Positions 24,331 through 33,804 of a DNA stretch of 64,000 bases are shown here, piece after piece; positions within the stretch are counted from its first letter, which is position 1, and each line of letters starts with the position of its first letter. A program made the position numbers and the translations under genes. Under the pieces are notes generated by a model. It was given only the letters and a program-made list of their open reading frames with translations. It was not told the DNA's origin and did not search any database. The stretch spans positions 3,658,001-3,722,000 of the forward strand of contig NZ_JAUSYG010000001.1 in NCBI RefSeq assembly GCF_030816725.1. The letters run 5' to 3'. The DNA comes from Pseudarthrobacter defluvii (GTDB lineage: Bacteria; Actinomycetota; Actinomycetes; Actinomycetales; Micrococcaceae).

Positions 24331-24832
24331 ACACGGCCTCAACCTCGGCGGTGCGCAGCACGAACTCCACCAGCTCCAGCCCGCTGTCCGAGTGTGCAGC
24401 CCGGAATCCGGCCACCGCATCGAGCGCCGCCTGCGCCACGGCAGCTGCGCTCCAGCCGTAGGCTCCGGCACCCACGGCGGGAAAGGCCAGCTCCCGGGCG
24501 CCCAACGTGTCGGCCAGCCGCAGGCTCTCGCTGAAACAGGACACCAGGAGCGCCCGGTTGGTTTGTCCCGCGTGTCGGTTCGGCCCCACAGTGTGGATCA
24601 CCCAGCGGGCCGGCAGCCGGAAAGCAGGTGTCGCCACTGCGGCTCCGGTCTGGAGGCCGTGCGGCAGACCGGTTGCCCGCAGCTCCCGGCAGGCAGCCAG
24701 CAGCTCCGGCCCGGCAGCGCGGTGCAACGCACCGTCCACTCCCCCGCCGCCAAGCAGCGACGCATTGGCGGCGTTCACCAGCACATCCACCCGCCGCTGC
24801 GTAATGTCACCCTGCAGAACCGAGATCCGCAT
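24302..24832 (-). CDS. Macro domain protein (O-acetyl-ADP-ribose deacetylase type)
   Basis: Binds and probably hydrolyses ADP-ribose derivatives. The 176 residues are a complete macro domain: LQGDITQRRVDVLVNAANAS at the N-terminus, then LLGGGGVDGALHRAAG, VIHTVGPNRHAG and the loop AFPAVGAGAYGW. These are the signatures of the YmdB/MacroD-like group. It converges with the RluA-type gene with a 29-base coding overlap and is divergent from dedA across only 34 bases. Confidence 0.9.
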   Translation of the reverse strand: MRISVLQGDITQRRVDVLVNAANASLLGGGGVDGALHRAAGPELLAACRELRATGLPHGLQTGAAVATPAFRLPARWVIHTVGPNRHAGQTNRALLVSCFSESLRLADTLGARELAFPAVGAGAYGWSAAAVAQAALDAVAGFRAAHSDSGLELVEFVLRTAEVEAVFRDVLAPLR

Positions 24833-24866
24833 GCCGCCAGTTTCGCAAGTGCGGTACCTTGTGGCA

Positions 24867-25490
24867 ATGGACTTCGGCAGCGTTGACAGCTGGGGGACGG
24901 CCCTCTATTTCTGGGTCATCCCCGTAGTGATTGGCGATGCCATTTTTCCGCCGATCCCCTCCGAGATGCTGGTGATCACCGGCGGCGCACTGTCCGCGGA
25001 CGGCCGGGCCAACGTGTTCCTGGTGCTGGTACTCGCGGCCGTGGCGTCCTGGCTGGGCGACATGGTGGTGTTCCACCTCTTCCGGCGCCGCCTCAGCCAC
25101 GTGCTGGACCGGTGGAAGTGGGGCCGGCGGGTCCACAGCGGCATCCATGCGGCGCTGGCCAAGGCCGGCCGTTCCTCAACGTACGGCACCATCATCGGCG
25201 CCAGGTTCATTCCCGGCGGACGGCTTGCCACCTCGGCGGCATCCGGCGTGGCCAACGTTTCCGTCCGCGGCTTCAGCCTGTGCGCGGGCCTGGGCGCCGT
25301 GCTGTGGGCATGCTGGCTGGTGGGCCTGGGCTACTTCACCGGATCCACCACCAAGCTGCCGTTCTGGGCCAGCTCCCTCATCGGCGTGGCCGTGGGCCTG
25401 GTGATCGGCGCCGTTGTGGGAATCATCGTTACGCGCCGGCGCGGTGACCGCTCGCCGGTCGAAGACGACCCTATCCCGGACGCAGGCTAG
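24867..25490 (+). CDS. DedA family membrane protein
   Basis: Integral membrane protein of 207 residues of the DedA/VTT family, whose members act in lipid flipping and membrane homeostasis. Signatures: the re-entrant segment IFPPIPSEMLVITGG, ASWLGDMVVFHLFRR, and the arginine motif IGARFIPGGRLATSAASG. Two C-terminal helices and a charged tail follow. ATG at 24867 is favoured, but GTG at 24861 is in frame; no clear Shine-Dalgarno is seen, so the message may be nearly leaderless. The stop overlaps the next minus-strand gene end by 4 bases. Confidence 0.87.
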   Translation: MDFGSVDSWGTALYFWVIPVVIGDAIFPPIPSEMLVITGGALSADGRANVFLVLVLAAVASWLGDMVVFHLFRRRLSHVLDRWKWGRRVHSGIHAALAKAGRSSTYGTIIGARFIPGGRLATSAASGVANVSVRGFSLCAGLGAVLWACWLVGLGYFTGSTTKLPFWASSLIGVAVGLVIGAVVGIIVTRRRGDRSPVEDDPIPDAG

Positions 25491-25792
25491 ACGGGCAGCC
25501 ACTTGCCCCGGCTGCGCCGCAGCACGCTGAGCGAGCCCGTCAGCGCAACGCGTTCGACGGCGTCGCGCATCATGGCTGCCGACTCCACCGCCTGGCGGTT
25601 CTCGCCGCTGTATTCAGTTGCCTCCACGAGGAAGCGCAGGTTCAGCTGCGGCACGCCCCCGGCAAGCTGGAGCTGGTGCGCCTCCACGTGGTGCCGGGTC
25701 CCCAGCGCCTCCACCGCCGCGTCCATGACGGATTCCGGCGGATTGCCCGGCCGAAGCCCGGTGATCTTGAGGCGGGTCTGGAAGGAAGGCAT
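25487..25792 (-). CDS. Small protein of unknown function
   Basis: A 101-residue soluble protein beginning MPSFQTRLKITGLRPGNPPE. The pattern is a beta strand, a helix (ESVMDAAVEALGTRH), two strands (EAHQLQLAGGVPQLNLRFLVEA) and a helix (RQAVESAAMMRDAVER). This suggests a small ferredoxin-like alpha/beta fold. I do not recognise the family. GGTGGAGGGC precedes the ATG. It converges with dedA (4-base overlap) and is preceded upstream by the palindromic element at 25821. Confidence 0.6.
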   Translation of the reverse strand: MPSFQTRLKITGLRPGNPPESVMDAAVEALGTRHHVEAHQLQLAGGVPQLNLRFLVEATEYSGENRQAVESAAMMRDAVERVALTGSLSVLRRSRGKWLPV

Positions 25793-25820
25793 GCCCTCCA
25801 CCCTATCCAAACCCCCGGAT

Positions 25821-25875
25821 GCTCCATCACTTGTGGTCCCTAACAGCTCCCGTTAGGGACCACAAGTGATGGAGC
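25821..25875. repeat. Long palindromic element (24-base arms), a dispersed family with 55774
   Basis: Perfect 24-base arms (25821-25844 and 25852-25875) have a 7-base loop AGCTCCC. The arm starts GCTCCATCACTTGTGGTCCC. The element at 55774 has GCTCTATCACTTTTGGCCCC at the same place, so both belong to one family. It sits downstream of ppc and could end its transcription, but the sequence similarity between loci suggests a repeat as well. Confidence 0.8.
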
Positions 25876-25885
25876 AACTGGAGAA

Positions 25886-28693
25886 TTAACCGGTGTTGCG
25901 GAGGCCGGCGGCCACGCCGTTGACCGTGATGAGCATGGCCCGCTGGAGGCGCTCGTCGAGCTCTGCCCCGCTGATTTCGCCCTCGGTGCGGATGCGGCGC
26001 AGGAGTTCCACCTGGAGGTAGCTGATGGGATCCAGGTACTGGTCGCGGATCTCCAGTGAACGCTTCAGCGTGGGCTGGGCGTCCAGAAGAACGTTCTCGC
26101 CGGTGAGCTTCTGGATCTCGGCCACGGTGAGCTCGTACTCTTCGCGGATGGTCCGGAAGAGGTGGTGGAGTTCCTCCGGGACCAGGGTGGACACGTAGTA
26201 GCCGGCAATGTCCATGTCCGTCTTGGCCAGCGTCATTTCCACGTTGGACAGCACGGAGCGGAAGAAGTTCCAGTGGTCCTTCATCTCCACCAGCTGGGCG
26301 GCATGTCCTGCCTCGCGCGCCGCTTTGAGTCCCGAGCCCACGCCGAACCAGCCGGGCACGATCTGCCGGGACTGGGTCCAGCCGAACACCCACGGGATGG
26401 CGCGCAGGCCGCCCAGGCCGGCACCGGAGTCCGGGCGCTTGGACGGGCGGGAGCCGATGTTGAGGGAACCCAGCTGCTCCACGGGCGTCGAGGCCATGAA
26501 GTACGCAGGCAGGTCCGGGTGGTCGATCAGCTTCCGGTACCGGTCAAAGGCGGCGTCCGAGATGGTCTCCATGACGTGTCCGTAGCGCTCCCGCTGGTCC
26601 TCCGAGGTGCGCGGATCGCGGTGCAGGGCCGAGCCCTGGAGTACGGCGGCCAGGGAGAGCTCCAGGTTTTCGCGGGCCAGCTCCGGCAGGGAGTACTTGT
26701 CGGAAATGACTTCGCCCTGCTCGGTGAACTTGATCTCGCCTTCCAGGACGCCGTTGGGCTGGGCCAGGATGGCGTCGTAGGTGGGCCCGCCGCCGCGGCC
26801 CACGGAACCGCCCCGGCCGTGGAAGAGGCGGACGCGGACGCCGTGCTTGGCGGCGACATCACGCAGCTTGCGCTGGGTTTTGTGGATTTCCCACTGGCTG
26901 GTCATCACGCCGGATTCCTTGTTGGAGTCCGAGTAGCCCAGCATCACTTCCTGGATGTCCCCGCGCAGCCGCACCAGTTCGCGGTAGGAGGGGTCGGACA
27001 GGAGCTGGTCGATGATCTCCGCGGACGCCCGGAGTTCCTCCACGGTTTCCAGCAGCGGTGCGAAGCCGAGCTTGGCGTAGGGCTTGTCACCGAAGAGGTT
27101 GATCAGTCCGGCCTCGCGGGCCAGCACTGCCGCGGCCAGGACGTCGTCGGCGCCGCGGCTCATGGAGATGATGTAGGTCTCGATGACGTCTGGGCCGTAC
27201 ATGCGCAGGGCGCGCCGGATCTCGCGGAAGACGTCGTACGTGCCGTCGGCGGCGCCGTCGAGCTTGATCGGGTGCCCGGACAGCGGCCGGCGCGAGGCCA
27301 GCTCGGAACCGAGCACCTCGAACCGTTCCTTGCGGCTCAGTTCGGCGTAGCGCAGCCCCGGCCCGCCGATCCGGTCCATCAGCTGGCCCACGGCGTCATG
27401 GTGGTGGTCGGCGTGTTCGCGGATGTCCAGCGTGGCCAGGTGCAGCCCGAAGGAGGCGATGGCACGGCGGACCCGGGCCAGGGAGCCGTCCGCGGCCAGG
27501 GCTGCGGAGTGGTTCCGGAGCGACAGTTCCAGCAGGTGCAGGTCCGCCAGGAGTTCTTCGGTGCCGCTGTAGTCGCGGCCGTGCTCATGGTTGGAGTTCA
27601 CGGCAACCCGCTTGCCGGTATTGATGAGCTTGGCCTTGATGCAGGTCAGCTTCAGCCGGTAGGGCTCCTGGGCGTTCAGTTCCAGGACGCGCTTGTCCAG
27701 GCCGGGCAGCTTCTTGAGGTCCTCATCAATGGACGCCAGCAGCGACTCGTCCGCGCCGGCAAGCGCGGTGGAGTTGGAGAGGATGGAGATCAGCTCGTCG
27801 ATCATCCCGATGCTGATCCGGATGGCGCTTTGGTTCTGGATCTGCAGGATTTCCCGGGTTACGGCGGCGGTGACGTTCGGGTTGCCGTCTCGGTCACCGC
27901 CGATCCAGGAGCCGAATCGGATGGGAGCGTCCTTGGAGGCGAGGGTGACGCCGTGCTCGCCCAGCAGCTCGGAGAGTTCGGTCAGCATTTCGGGCATGGC
28001 GTCGGTGAGGATGCCGCCGAGGTAGTAGATGGCGTTACGGGCCTCGTCCACCGGGGTGGGCCGGACCTGGCGCAGCTCATCGGTCTGCCACATCTGGTCG
28101 ATGATTTCGGCCAGCTGCCGGTCCTGCCGGCGCCGGGCCGTGGACCCTTCGGCCGACGGCTGGGACAGGACGTCGGAGAGCTTGCGGATCTTGTCCAGGA
28201 CCGAACGTCGGGAGGCCTCGGTGGGGTGTGCCGTGAAAATGGGGCGCACATCCAGCCCGTTGACCACTTCCTGCAGCACGTCCGGCCCTGCCTGCGCGGC
28301 AATGTCGGCCACGGTTTTGGCCAGCCAGCCGTCCTTTTCGGCCCTGGTCCGCAGTCCGCGGACCCGGTGGACCTGCTCGGCGGCGTTGGCCAGGTGGAAG
28401 TAGAACGCAAAGGCGCGCACCAGGTCGGTTGCCTGCTCGATGGGCAGGGAGCCGAGGAGCTCGCGGACCTGCGCAACGACGTCGTGCGCGCTCCAGGGCC
28501 CCGTGGCGTGCGCACCGCCGCGCGCCGCCTCCTTGGACTCCTTGGTCAGGAGCCGGACCTGCTCCACGAGGTCCAGCAGTTCCGGTCCGTGCTGGCGGAC
28601 CAGCGACTCGCCCAGCAGGGTGGAAACACGCCGGACGTCCGCGCGGAGTTCGGAGGCAAGATCGGTTTCGGGAGGAGTTGCAGTGTGAGCCAT
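25886..28693 (-). CDS. ppc: Phosphoenolpyruvate carboxylase
   Basis: Carboxylates phosphoenolpyruvate to oxaloacetate, refilling the TCA cycle. The 935 residues are the usual bacterial length. Motifs: [12 protein letters not shown] with the catalytic His (about residue 155), [13 protein letters not shown] with the bicarbonate/PEP-site region, [14 protein letters not shown], and the invariant C-terminal NTG. The minus-strand transcript ends at the palindrome at 25821. The 113-base upstream region separates it from the membrane protein at 28807. In a strain with a glyoxylate shunt in the same window it marks glycolytic rather than acetate growth. Confidence 0.97.
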   Translation of the reverse strand: MAHTATPPETDLASELRADVRRVSTLLGESLVRQHGPELLDLVEQVRLLTKESKEAARGGAHATGPWSAHDVVAQVRELLGSLPIEQATDLVRAFAFYFHLANAAEQVHRVRGLRTRAEKDGWLAKTVADIAAQAGPDVLQEVVNGLDVRPIFTAHPTEASRRSVLDKIRKLSDVLSQPSAEGSTARRRQDRQLAEIIDQMWQTDELRQVRPTPVDEARNAIYYLGGILTDAMPEMLTELSELLGEHGVTLASKDAPIRFGSWIGGDRDGNPNVTAAVTREILQIQNQSAIRISIGMIDELISILSNSTALAGADESLLASIDEDLKKLPGLDKRVLELNAQEPYRLKLTCIKAKLINTGKRVAVNSNHEHGRDYSGTEELLADLHLLELSLRNHSAALAADGSLARVRRAIASFGLHLATLDIREHADHHHDAVGQLMDRIGGPGLRYAELSRKERFEVLGSELASRRPLSGHPIKLDGAADGTYDVFREIRRALRMYGPDVIETYIISMSRGADDVLAAAVLAREAGLINLFGDKPYAKLGFAPLLETVEELRASAEIIDQLLSDPSYRELVRLRGDIQEVMLGYSDSNKESGVMTSQWEIHKTQRKLRDVAAKHGVRVRLFHGRGGSVGRGGGPTYDAILAQPNGVLEGEIKFTEQGEVISDKYSLPELARENLELSLAAVLQGSALHRDPRTSEDQRERYGHVMETISDAAFDRYRKLIDHPDLPAYFMASTPVEQLGSLNIGSRPSKRPDSGAGLGGLRAIPWVFGWTQSRQIVPGWFGVGSGLKAAREAGHAAQLVEMKDHWNFFRSVLSNVEMTLAKTDMDIAGYYVSTLVPEELHHLFRTIREEYELTVAEIQKLTGENVLLDAQPTLKRSLEIRDQYLDPISYLQVELLRRIRTEGEISGAELDERLQRAMLITVNGVAAGLRNTG

Positions 28694-28806
28694 TGAAACA
28701 ATCTTTCGAGGGGTTCGGACTTGGCTCGTACACTGCGCTGGATACTGTGAGCCACGTTACTAGCTAAAGATGCTACCCCCGCTCCTGCACAGCAGTGGAA
28801 TCCGTC

Positions 28807-29346
28807 TCAAAAAATGTCGCGGTACCCCACGTGCCGCTTGACGGCGTCGAGCTCAGCCCGTAGGTTCTCCACCTCGCCCTGCAAGGCAGCAGACTCGGCC
28901 CCGCGGCGGCGGGCCTGCCTGGCCTGCACTGCTGCCACCACCAGCGCGACCGGCACGGAAACGGCAAGGGCCCAGCCTGCGGCCGCGAAGAAGCCCAGGG
29001 CAACAGGGAGGGCGGCCTGGAAGTCGATGAAGTCGTTGACGCCGCCGGCCATTCCGGCCATGGCCCCGTCGAGGGGTTCCAGGAACTGGCCCACCACCGG
29101 GGTCCCGGTAAGCGGCGGCGGGGAGAGCTTGGCCTGGGCGTCCCCGCCCCAGCGCCCGTCCGCCAGGTGGTTCAGGACATAGATGCCCGCGCCGGCGTTT
29201 GCTGCCATGAAGACGACGACGGCGGCGAGCGCGGCGAGGTCCGCCCGCCGTCGGCGCCACACCAGCAGGCCCGCGAAGGCAGCCGCGGCCGCTATCCAGG
29301 TGAGCGCCGCCAGCCACTCCCGATTAACTCCCGCAAGGATGTCCAC
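28807..29346 (-). CDS. Membrane protein of unknown function with C-terminal coiled coil
   Basis: A protein of about 179 residues with helices WLAALTWIAAAAAFAGLLVW, LAALAAVVVFMAANAGAGIY and a longer one near LPVALGFFAAAGWALAVS. A charged C-terminal coiled coil follows (ESAALQGEVENLRAELDAVK). Family unknown. GTG at 29346 is a compromise: a longer frame to 29457 would overlap the upstream gene and has no ribosome site, while this GTG has GGGAGG directly before it. It lies 76 bases downstream of the DHFR-like gene on the same strand. Confidence 0.6.
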   Translation of the reverse strand: MDILAGVNREWLAALTWIAAAAAFAGLLVWRRRRADLAALAAVVVFMAANAGAGIYVLNHLADGRWGGDAQAKLSPPPLTGTPVVGQFLEPLDGAMAGMAGGVNDFIDFQAALPVALGFFAAAGWALAVSVPVALVVAAVQARQARRRGAESAALQGEVENLRAELDAVKRHVGYRDIF

Positions 29347-29422
29347 CCTCCCATTCAACACCGGCGGGAAGCGGCCTCGAAAAAGCGGGCGCTGCTCCCG
29401 GTGCTTCTTCGCTGCCGGGCAC

Positions 29423-29998
29423 TCAGCGCCTGGTCTCGTAGCTGGTAAGCACGGCACCGTTGGGAAACACCCGGGTCTCCACCAGGTTCAGGTTCACCCA
29501 GTTGTCCAGGGCTGTGAAGAACGGCGTGCCGCCGCCCACCAGGACCGGATGGGTGACGATCAGGTACCCGTCGATCAGTCCGGCCCGCATGGCCGCGGCG
29601 GCGAGGGTAGCACCGCTGATGTCCATGGAGCCGCTGCCCTCGGCCCTGAGTCGGGTGATCTCGGGGACTGCGTCGCCGGTAACCAGGCGCGTGTTCCAGT
29701 CCACTTCGCGGGTTTTCGAGGAGAACACCACCTTTGGCATCTGCCGCCAGCGGCCGGCGAACTCGATCTGCGCCGGCGTGGCGCCGGGCTGCTGGTCGGC
29801 GGTGGGCCAGTGGGAGCTCATGGTCTCCCACAATTTGCGCCCATACAGGGCCAGGTCCGTTGCCCCCACCCGGTCGGACCACCATTGGAACAGCTCGTCA
29901 TCCGGTGCACTCCAGCCCAGGTCGTCTGCGGGTGCTGCGATGTAGCCGTCCACGCTCACGTTCATGCCGAAGGTCAGTTTGCGCATGGCGTCACTCAC
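29423..29998 (-). CDS. Dihydrofolate reductase family protein (RibD C-terminal type)
   Basis: NADPH-dependent reductase fold of 191 residues, close to the YyaP/RibD C-terminal group rather than true folate reductases. Markers are KLTFGMNVSVDGYIAAPADD, VFSSKTREVDWNTRLV, MDISGATLAAAAMRAGLIDG and HPVLVGGGTPFF. The substrate is unknown. The GTG start overlaps the stop of the upstream oxidoreductase (GTGA), giving translational coupling; an internal ATG at 29986 is possible. Confidence 0.82.
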   Translation of the reverse strand: MSDAMRKLTFGMNVSVDGYIAAPADDLGWSAPDDELFQWWSDRVGATDLALYGRKLWETMSSHWPTADQQPGATPAQIEFAGRWRQMPKVVFSSKTREVDWNTRLVTGDAVPEITRLRAEGSGSMDISGATLAAAAMRAGLIDGYLIVTHPVLVGGGTPFFTALDNWVNLNLVETRVFPNGAVLTSYETRR

Positions 29999-30678
29999 CC
30001 ACGGACGATCTTGAAGTTGAAGTCCGGGGTGCCCAGCACGCCGAACAGCCGCAGCCAGAGCGGCAGCACCATCTCTGCGCCGCGGGCGGTGGTGATGTCA
30101 CCGAGGTCGATGATGTCCTTGTGGCCCAACGATTCAAGCAACTCCCTGACAACGGTCTTGGCGCCGGCGTCATCGCCGGAAATGAATACCGAATGGTCGC
30201 CGCCGGCAACCCTGCGCGGGTCCACCATCAGTCCGGCGTTCATGGTGTTGAGGGACTTCACCACCCGCGTCTCCGGAAACGAGCGCTGGATCCGCTCACC
30301 CAGGCTTTCAGTGTTGACTGGATTCAGAACGGGCGGCATCCCTTGCGAGAAGTCGAGTGGGTTGGAGACGTCCACCAGGACTTTCCCGGCCAGCCGTGCC
30401 GCGCCCGCCGCCCCCAAGGCTGCAAGGGAAGCCGCACCGTTCGTGGCATTGACCACCAGCTCACTGTCGCCGGCTGCCTCCGCGAATGTCCCCAGCCCGA
30501 TGCCGCCGTGGGCCGCCAGCCATTCCTTGAACGGCGGCCCGCCCATGGGATCCGGGCTGGTCCGGCCGGCGGTTGCGCCGGGGTCCCGGGTGCCCAGGAC
30601 CACCTGGTGGCCCAATGCGCCGAGAGCTGCTGCCAGTGTGCGCCCTACAGTGCCCGTGCCAAGAACTGCAATCCTCAT
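29995..30678 (-). CDS. NADPH-dependent F420 reductase-like oxidoreductase
   Basis: A 227-residue Rossmann protein of the Fno/YqeG-like group that moves hydride between NADP and a cofactor or substrate. The dinucleotide motif is MRIAVLGTGTVGRTLAAALG, then VVLGTRDPGA, which fits NADP binding. Further conserved points are VNATNGAAS, VDVSNPLDFSQG and KSLNTMNAGLM. True F420 use cannot be told from sequence. It is coupled to the DHFR-like gene downstream by a GTGA overlap. The two may act as one reductase unit. Confidence 0.78.
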   Translation of the reverse strand: MRIAVLGTGTVGRTLAAALGALGHQVVLGTRDPGATAGRTSPDPMGGPPFKEWLAAHGGIGLGTFAEAAGDSELVVNATNGAASLAALGAAGAARLAGKVLVDVSNPLDFSQGMPPVLNPVNTESLGERIQRSFPETRVVKSLNTMNAGLMVDPRRVAGGDHSVFISGDDAGAKTVVRELLESLGHKDIIDLGDITTARGAEMVLPLWLRLFGVLGTPDFNFKIVRG

Positions 30679-30800
30679 GGCAGAACGCTACTCTCCGGAC
30701 GGGCCAGGACAAGGGGAAAGGCCGGGACAAAGGGAAGACGGATCGGAATGAACATGCCCCGACGGCGGTTGAAGCGGGGGCACGCACAACGGAAGGAACC

Positions 30801-31655
30801 ATGACCACCACCCCAGCCGCCACACCCTCAACCGCCCGGGTAGAGCGCTGGCAGCGCTTCCGCACCAACCGGGACAAGGCCCTGGCCTCGCCCCACGGCT
30901 GGCTCACCCTCACCTCCTTCCAGTGGCTCGCGAACTCCCCCGCCGCCGTCGACCTCGTCCCGGGCCTGTGGTCCACGGACAGCGAAGGCACGACGGCGTT
31001 CCTCACCGCAGTCCCGTCGGACGGGCTCAGGCTGGTGGAGACGGGCGAAAAGGTGGATGGCACCGTGTCCGCCGTCCTTGCGGACGAGGAGTCCCTGATG
31101 TGGGTGCAGTACGGCGGCCCGGACGGGGATCAGGTAGTGGTGGAACTGGCCATGCGCGGCGGGAAGTACGCCATCCGCACCCGGGACGCGGAGTCGCCGG
31201 CCTTCACTGGATTCGACGGCGTTCCCACCTACCCCTACAACCCGGCCTGGGAAGTGACGGGCCGGTTTGAACCGTACCCGGGACCGGTGGATGTGCCGAT
31301 CGGCACCGCGAACCCGTTGGTGGACGGCGTGCACCGGAGCGTGGGCGAGGTGGTCTTCCGCCTCCCCGGCAGCAGCCACGAGTTCCACCTCCAGGCCGAG
31401 GAAGAGAAGCTCGGCGCCCTGACCGTCACCTTCCATGACGAAACCAACGGCGCTGCCCCGCCGGGACAAACAGCTGACTGGCGGAAACTTTCGGTGCCAC
31501 GGCCCCGGCCGGACGGCTCCGTGGTGCTGGACTTCAACCGGGCCATCAACTACCCCAGCGCCTTCACCCCTTACGGCACCTGCCCCATGCCGGTGAAGAA
31601 TAACAGCCTGGATGTGCGGGTGGAGGCAGGCGAGAAGCAGCCGTATCCCGCATAG
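30801..31655 (+). CDS. DUF1684 domain protein
   Basis: A 284-residue soluble protein. After a short N-terminal arm come RFRTNRDKALASPHGWLTLT, YPYNPAWEVTGRFEPYPGP, and the C-terminal DFNRAINYPSAFTPYGTCPM, which are the characteristic DUF1684 blocks. The molecular function is unknown. The ATG at 30801 has GGAAGGAACC just before it; a longer open frame upstream is not coding, since it covers the start of the divergent oxidoreductase gene. It converges with the acyl-CoA dehydrogenase gene. Confidence 0.85.
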   Translation: MTTTPAATPSTARVERWQRFRTNRDKALASPHGWLTLTSFQWLANSPAAVDLVPGLWSTDSEGTTAFLTAVPSDGLRLVETGEKVDGTVSAVLADEESLMWVQYGGPDGDQVVVELAMRGGKYAIRTRDAESPAFTGFDGVPTYPYNPAWEVTGRFEPYPGPVDVPIGTANPLVDGVHRSVGEVVFRLPGSSHEFHLQAEEEKLGALTVTFHDETNGAAPPGQTADWRKLSVPRPRPDGSVVLDFNRAINYPSAFTPYGTCPMPVKNNSLDVRVEAGEKQPYPA

Positions 31656-31665
31656 CCCCTCCCCC

Positions 31666-32871
31666 TTAGGAAATGGCCGAAATCCCGGTGATGGCCCGGC
31701 CCACGATCAGGGTGTTGATCTCGAACGAGCCCTCGTAGGTGAAGATGGCCTCGGCGTCGGCGAAGATCTTGGCCATCCGGTAGTCGGTGACGATGCCGTT
31801 TCCGCCCAAAATGGACCGGCCCAGCGCCACGGTTTCCCGCATCCGCGCGCTGAGGTAGGACTTGGCCAGCGCCACCTGCGGCATCCCGGCAGCGCCCTGG
31901 TCCTGCAGCCTGGCGATCCCGGCCATCATGGACATGCTGGCTACAGCGTTGCCCAGCATGGTCACCAGCTGCTGCTGGATCAGCTGGAAGTGGGCCAGCG
32001 GCCGGCCGAACTGGTGGCGTTCCACGGCATACTGCCGGGCAACGTCAAAGGCCGCCAGCTGCTGGCCCACCGCCTGCCAGGCCACCATGATGCGTGAGCT
32101 GCGCAGCAGTTCCTTGGTGTCCTCAAAGCTGCTGATCCCGGCAAAACGGTCCGCTTCGGCCACCCGGACGTCCTTGAATTCGATGTTCGCATTCTGGACC
32201 GTGCGCAGGGCGATCTTGTTCTCGATCCTGCTCCGGCTGACTCCGGGCAGGGTCGCATCGACAATGAAGCCCCGGACCGAGCCGTCTGCCTCGTCCCGTG
32301 CCCACACCAGCATGTAGTCGCAGAACGTCCCGTTGCCGATCCACCGCTTTGCGCCGTTGAGCACCCACGCGTCGCCGTCACCGTCCGCTTCTCCCGTTGT
32401 GGAGGAAATCCGCCGGGCCCGCGTCTCCAGGCCGCCCGCCACGTCGGACCCGTGCAGGGGTTCGGTGAGCGCGAAGGCACCGGTGGTGCGCAGTTCCGAG
32501 GCGTCGGCCAGCAGCCGCTGCTTCTGGTCGTCCGTGCCGAAAGTGTGCAGGGACTCAACGAAGAGATCATGATGGACCAGGAAGAAGGTGGCGAGGGATG
32601 TGTCCACCCGGGTGATCTCGGCGATGACCAGCCCGGCGAACAGGTGGCTGTAACCGCGGTGGACGGGCGTGCTGAGCTCAAGGGCGGCCAGCTTGGGCAG
32701 GATGTGGGCGGGAAACTCGGCCTTGTTCCACCAGTCCCCGGCGTAGGGTGCCACCTCGGCGGCCAGGAAGTCCCGCAGCTCGGCCAGCTTGTTCCGTTCG
32801 GCCTGGCCCAGCATTGATTCGACGGCGAAGAAGTCCGCCGCGGGCAGCTGCGAAAGGTCCGGCGCACTCAT
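31666..32871 (-). CDS. Acyl-CoA dehydrogenase family protein
   Basis: FAD enzyme of 401 residues that oxidises an acyl-CoA. Markers: [15 protein letters not shown] (FAD/substrate site, about residue 135), [17 protein letters not shown], the C-terminal helices [18 protein letters not shown], and the base-containing [15 protein letters not shown]. The YEGSFEI form of the catalytic loop and the length suggest the glutaryl-CoA dehydrogenase-like subgroup, but the substrate is not certain. The start overlaps the stop of the SDR gene upstream (ATGA), so these form an operon. A palindrome at 33711 lies before the operon. Confidence 0.9.
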   Translation of the reverse strand: MSAPDLSQLPAADFFAVESMLGQAERNKLAELRDFLAAEVAPYAGDWWNKAEFPAHILPKLAALELSTPVHRGYSHLFAGLVIAEITRVDTSLATFFLVHHDLFVESLHTFGTDDQKQRLLADASELRTTGAFALTEPLHGSDVAGGLETRARRISSTTGEADGDGDAWVLNGAKRWIGNGTFCDYMLVWARDEADGSVRGFIVDATLPGVSRSRIENKIALRTVQNANIEFKDVRVAEADRFAGISSFEDTKELLRSSRIMVAWQAVGQQLAAFDVARQYAVERHQFGRPLAHFQLIQQQLVTMLGNAVASMSMMAGIARLQDQGAAGMPQVALAKSYLSARMRETVALGRSILGGNGIVTDYRMAKIFADAEAIFTYEGSFEINTLIVGRAITGISAIS

Positions 32872-33662
32872 TTCGGTCCCATCCGGATGGCACCGTCCAG
32901 GCGGATGGTCTCGCCGTTCAGCATGGCGTTGTCCACGATGTGCGCCACCAGGTTGGCGTATTCCGCGGGCTTGCCCAGCCGGGAGGGATGCGGCACCTGC
33001 GCGCCCAGGGAGTCCTGTGCCTCCTGCGGGAGGCCCGCCATCATGGGGGTCTCGAAGATGCCCGGGGCGATGGTGACCACGCGGACCAGCGAGCGCGCCA
33101 GTTCCCTGGCGATCGGCAGCGTCATGGCGGCCACCGCCCCCTTGGACGCGGAGTAGGCGGGCTGGCCGATCTGTCCGTCGAAGGCCGCCACGGAGGCTGT
33201 GTTGATGATGACCCCGCGTTCCGGGCCGCCCAGCGGAGTCACGGCGGGCTCGGTGGCCACCATGGCTTCGGCCGCCAGCCGCAGGACGTTGAAGGTTCCC
33301 ACCAGGTTCACCTGGATGACGCGGCTGAAGGTTTCCAGCGGTAGCACGCCGTCGCGTCCCAGCACCTTGCCCGGGGTGGCGATCCCGGCGCAGTTCACCA
33401 CGATGCGCAGCGGTCCCAGCCCCGCGGCGGTCCCGACGGCGGCCCTCACCTCAGTCTCGCTGGTCACGTCGGCGGGGGCGAAGACGGCTGACTGGCCGGC
33501 TGCGGCGCGGCCGTTGAATTCGTCCGCCACGGCCTGGCCGCCTGAGGACGGCAGGTCGACGAGCACAACTGAAGCGCCGCCGTCGAACAATCTGCGCGCG
33601 GTGGCCGCTCCCAGCCCGGAGGCACCGCCTGTCACCAGTGCGACGCTGCCTTTGATGTCCAT
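32868..33662 (-). CDS. SDR, 3-hydroxyacyl-CoA dehydrogenase type 2-like
   Basis: A 264-residue short-chain dehydrogenase of the HSD10 type, which oxidises 3-hydroxyacyl-CoA or 2-methyl-3-hydroxybutyryl-CoA. Motifs: [61 protein letters not shown], and [16 protein letters not shown], which is typical of the group. AAGGAGGATGT before ATG makes the start firm. First gene of an operon with the acyl-CoA dehydrogenase; together they could run part of branched-chain or short fatty acid oxidation. Confidence 0.88.
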   Translation of the reverse strand: MDIKGSVALVTGGASGLGAATARRLFDGGASVVLVDLPSSGGQAVADEFNGRAAAGQSAVFAPADVTSETEVRAAVGTAAGLGPLRIVVNCAGIATPGKVLGRDGVLPLETFSRVIQVNLVGTFNVLRLAAEAMVATEPAVTPLGGPERGVIINTASVAAFDGQIGQPAYSASKGAVAAMTLPIARELARSLVRVVTIAPGIFETPMMAGLPQEAQDSLGAQVPHPSRLGKPAEYANLVAHIVDNAMLNGETIRLDGAIRMGPK

Positions 33663-33710
33663 ACATCCTCCTTGATGCGTGTCCCCATGCCGCGGCGCGG
33701 CCTCGAGCAA

Positions 33711-33730
33711 CAGTTAATGAATGTTAACTG
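33711..33730. promoter_or_regulatory. Inverted repeat upstream of the acyl-CoA/SDR operon
   Basis: CAGTTAA (33711-33717) and TTAACTG (33724-33730) are perfect arms with a 6-base spacer, 49 bases before the SDR start and 75 before the GH76 gene. AT-rich palindromes of this kind are typical TetR-type operators in front of acyl-CoA catabolic genes. No regulator gene lies adjacent. Confidence 0.5.
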
Positions 33731-33804
33731 AAATCGGGCGGGCCCGCACTCCCACCGCACCCGGCGGCGCTGCCGGCCCTGCGGGCGCGGTTAGGGTGGA
33801 CGGC

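Noticed and set aside
26162..28696. An 844-codon open frame on the plus strand opposite ppc
   Set aside because: It lies entirely antisense to a clear PEP carboxylase gene. Long antisense frames are expected when third codon positions are nearly all G or C. Its translation is low-complexity and Gly/Val-rich.
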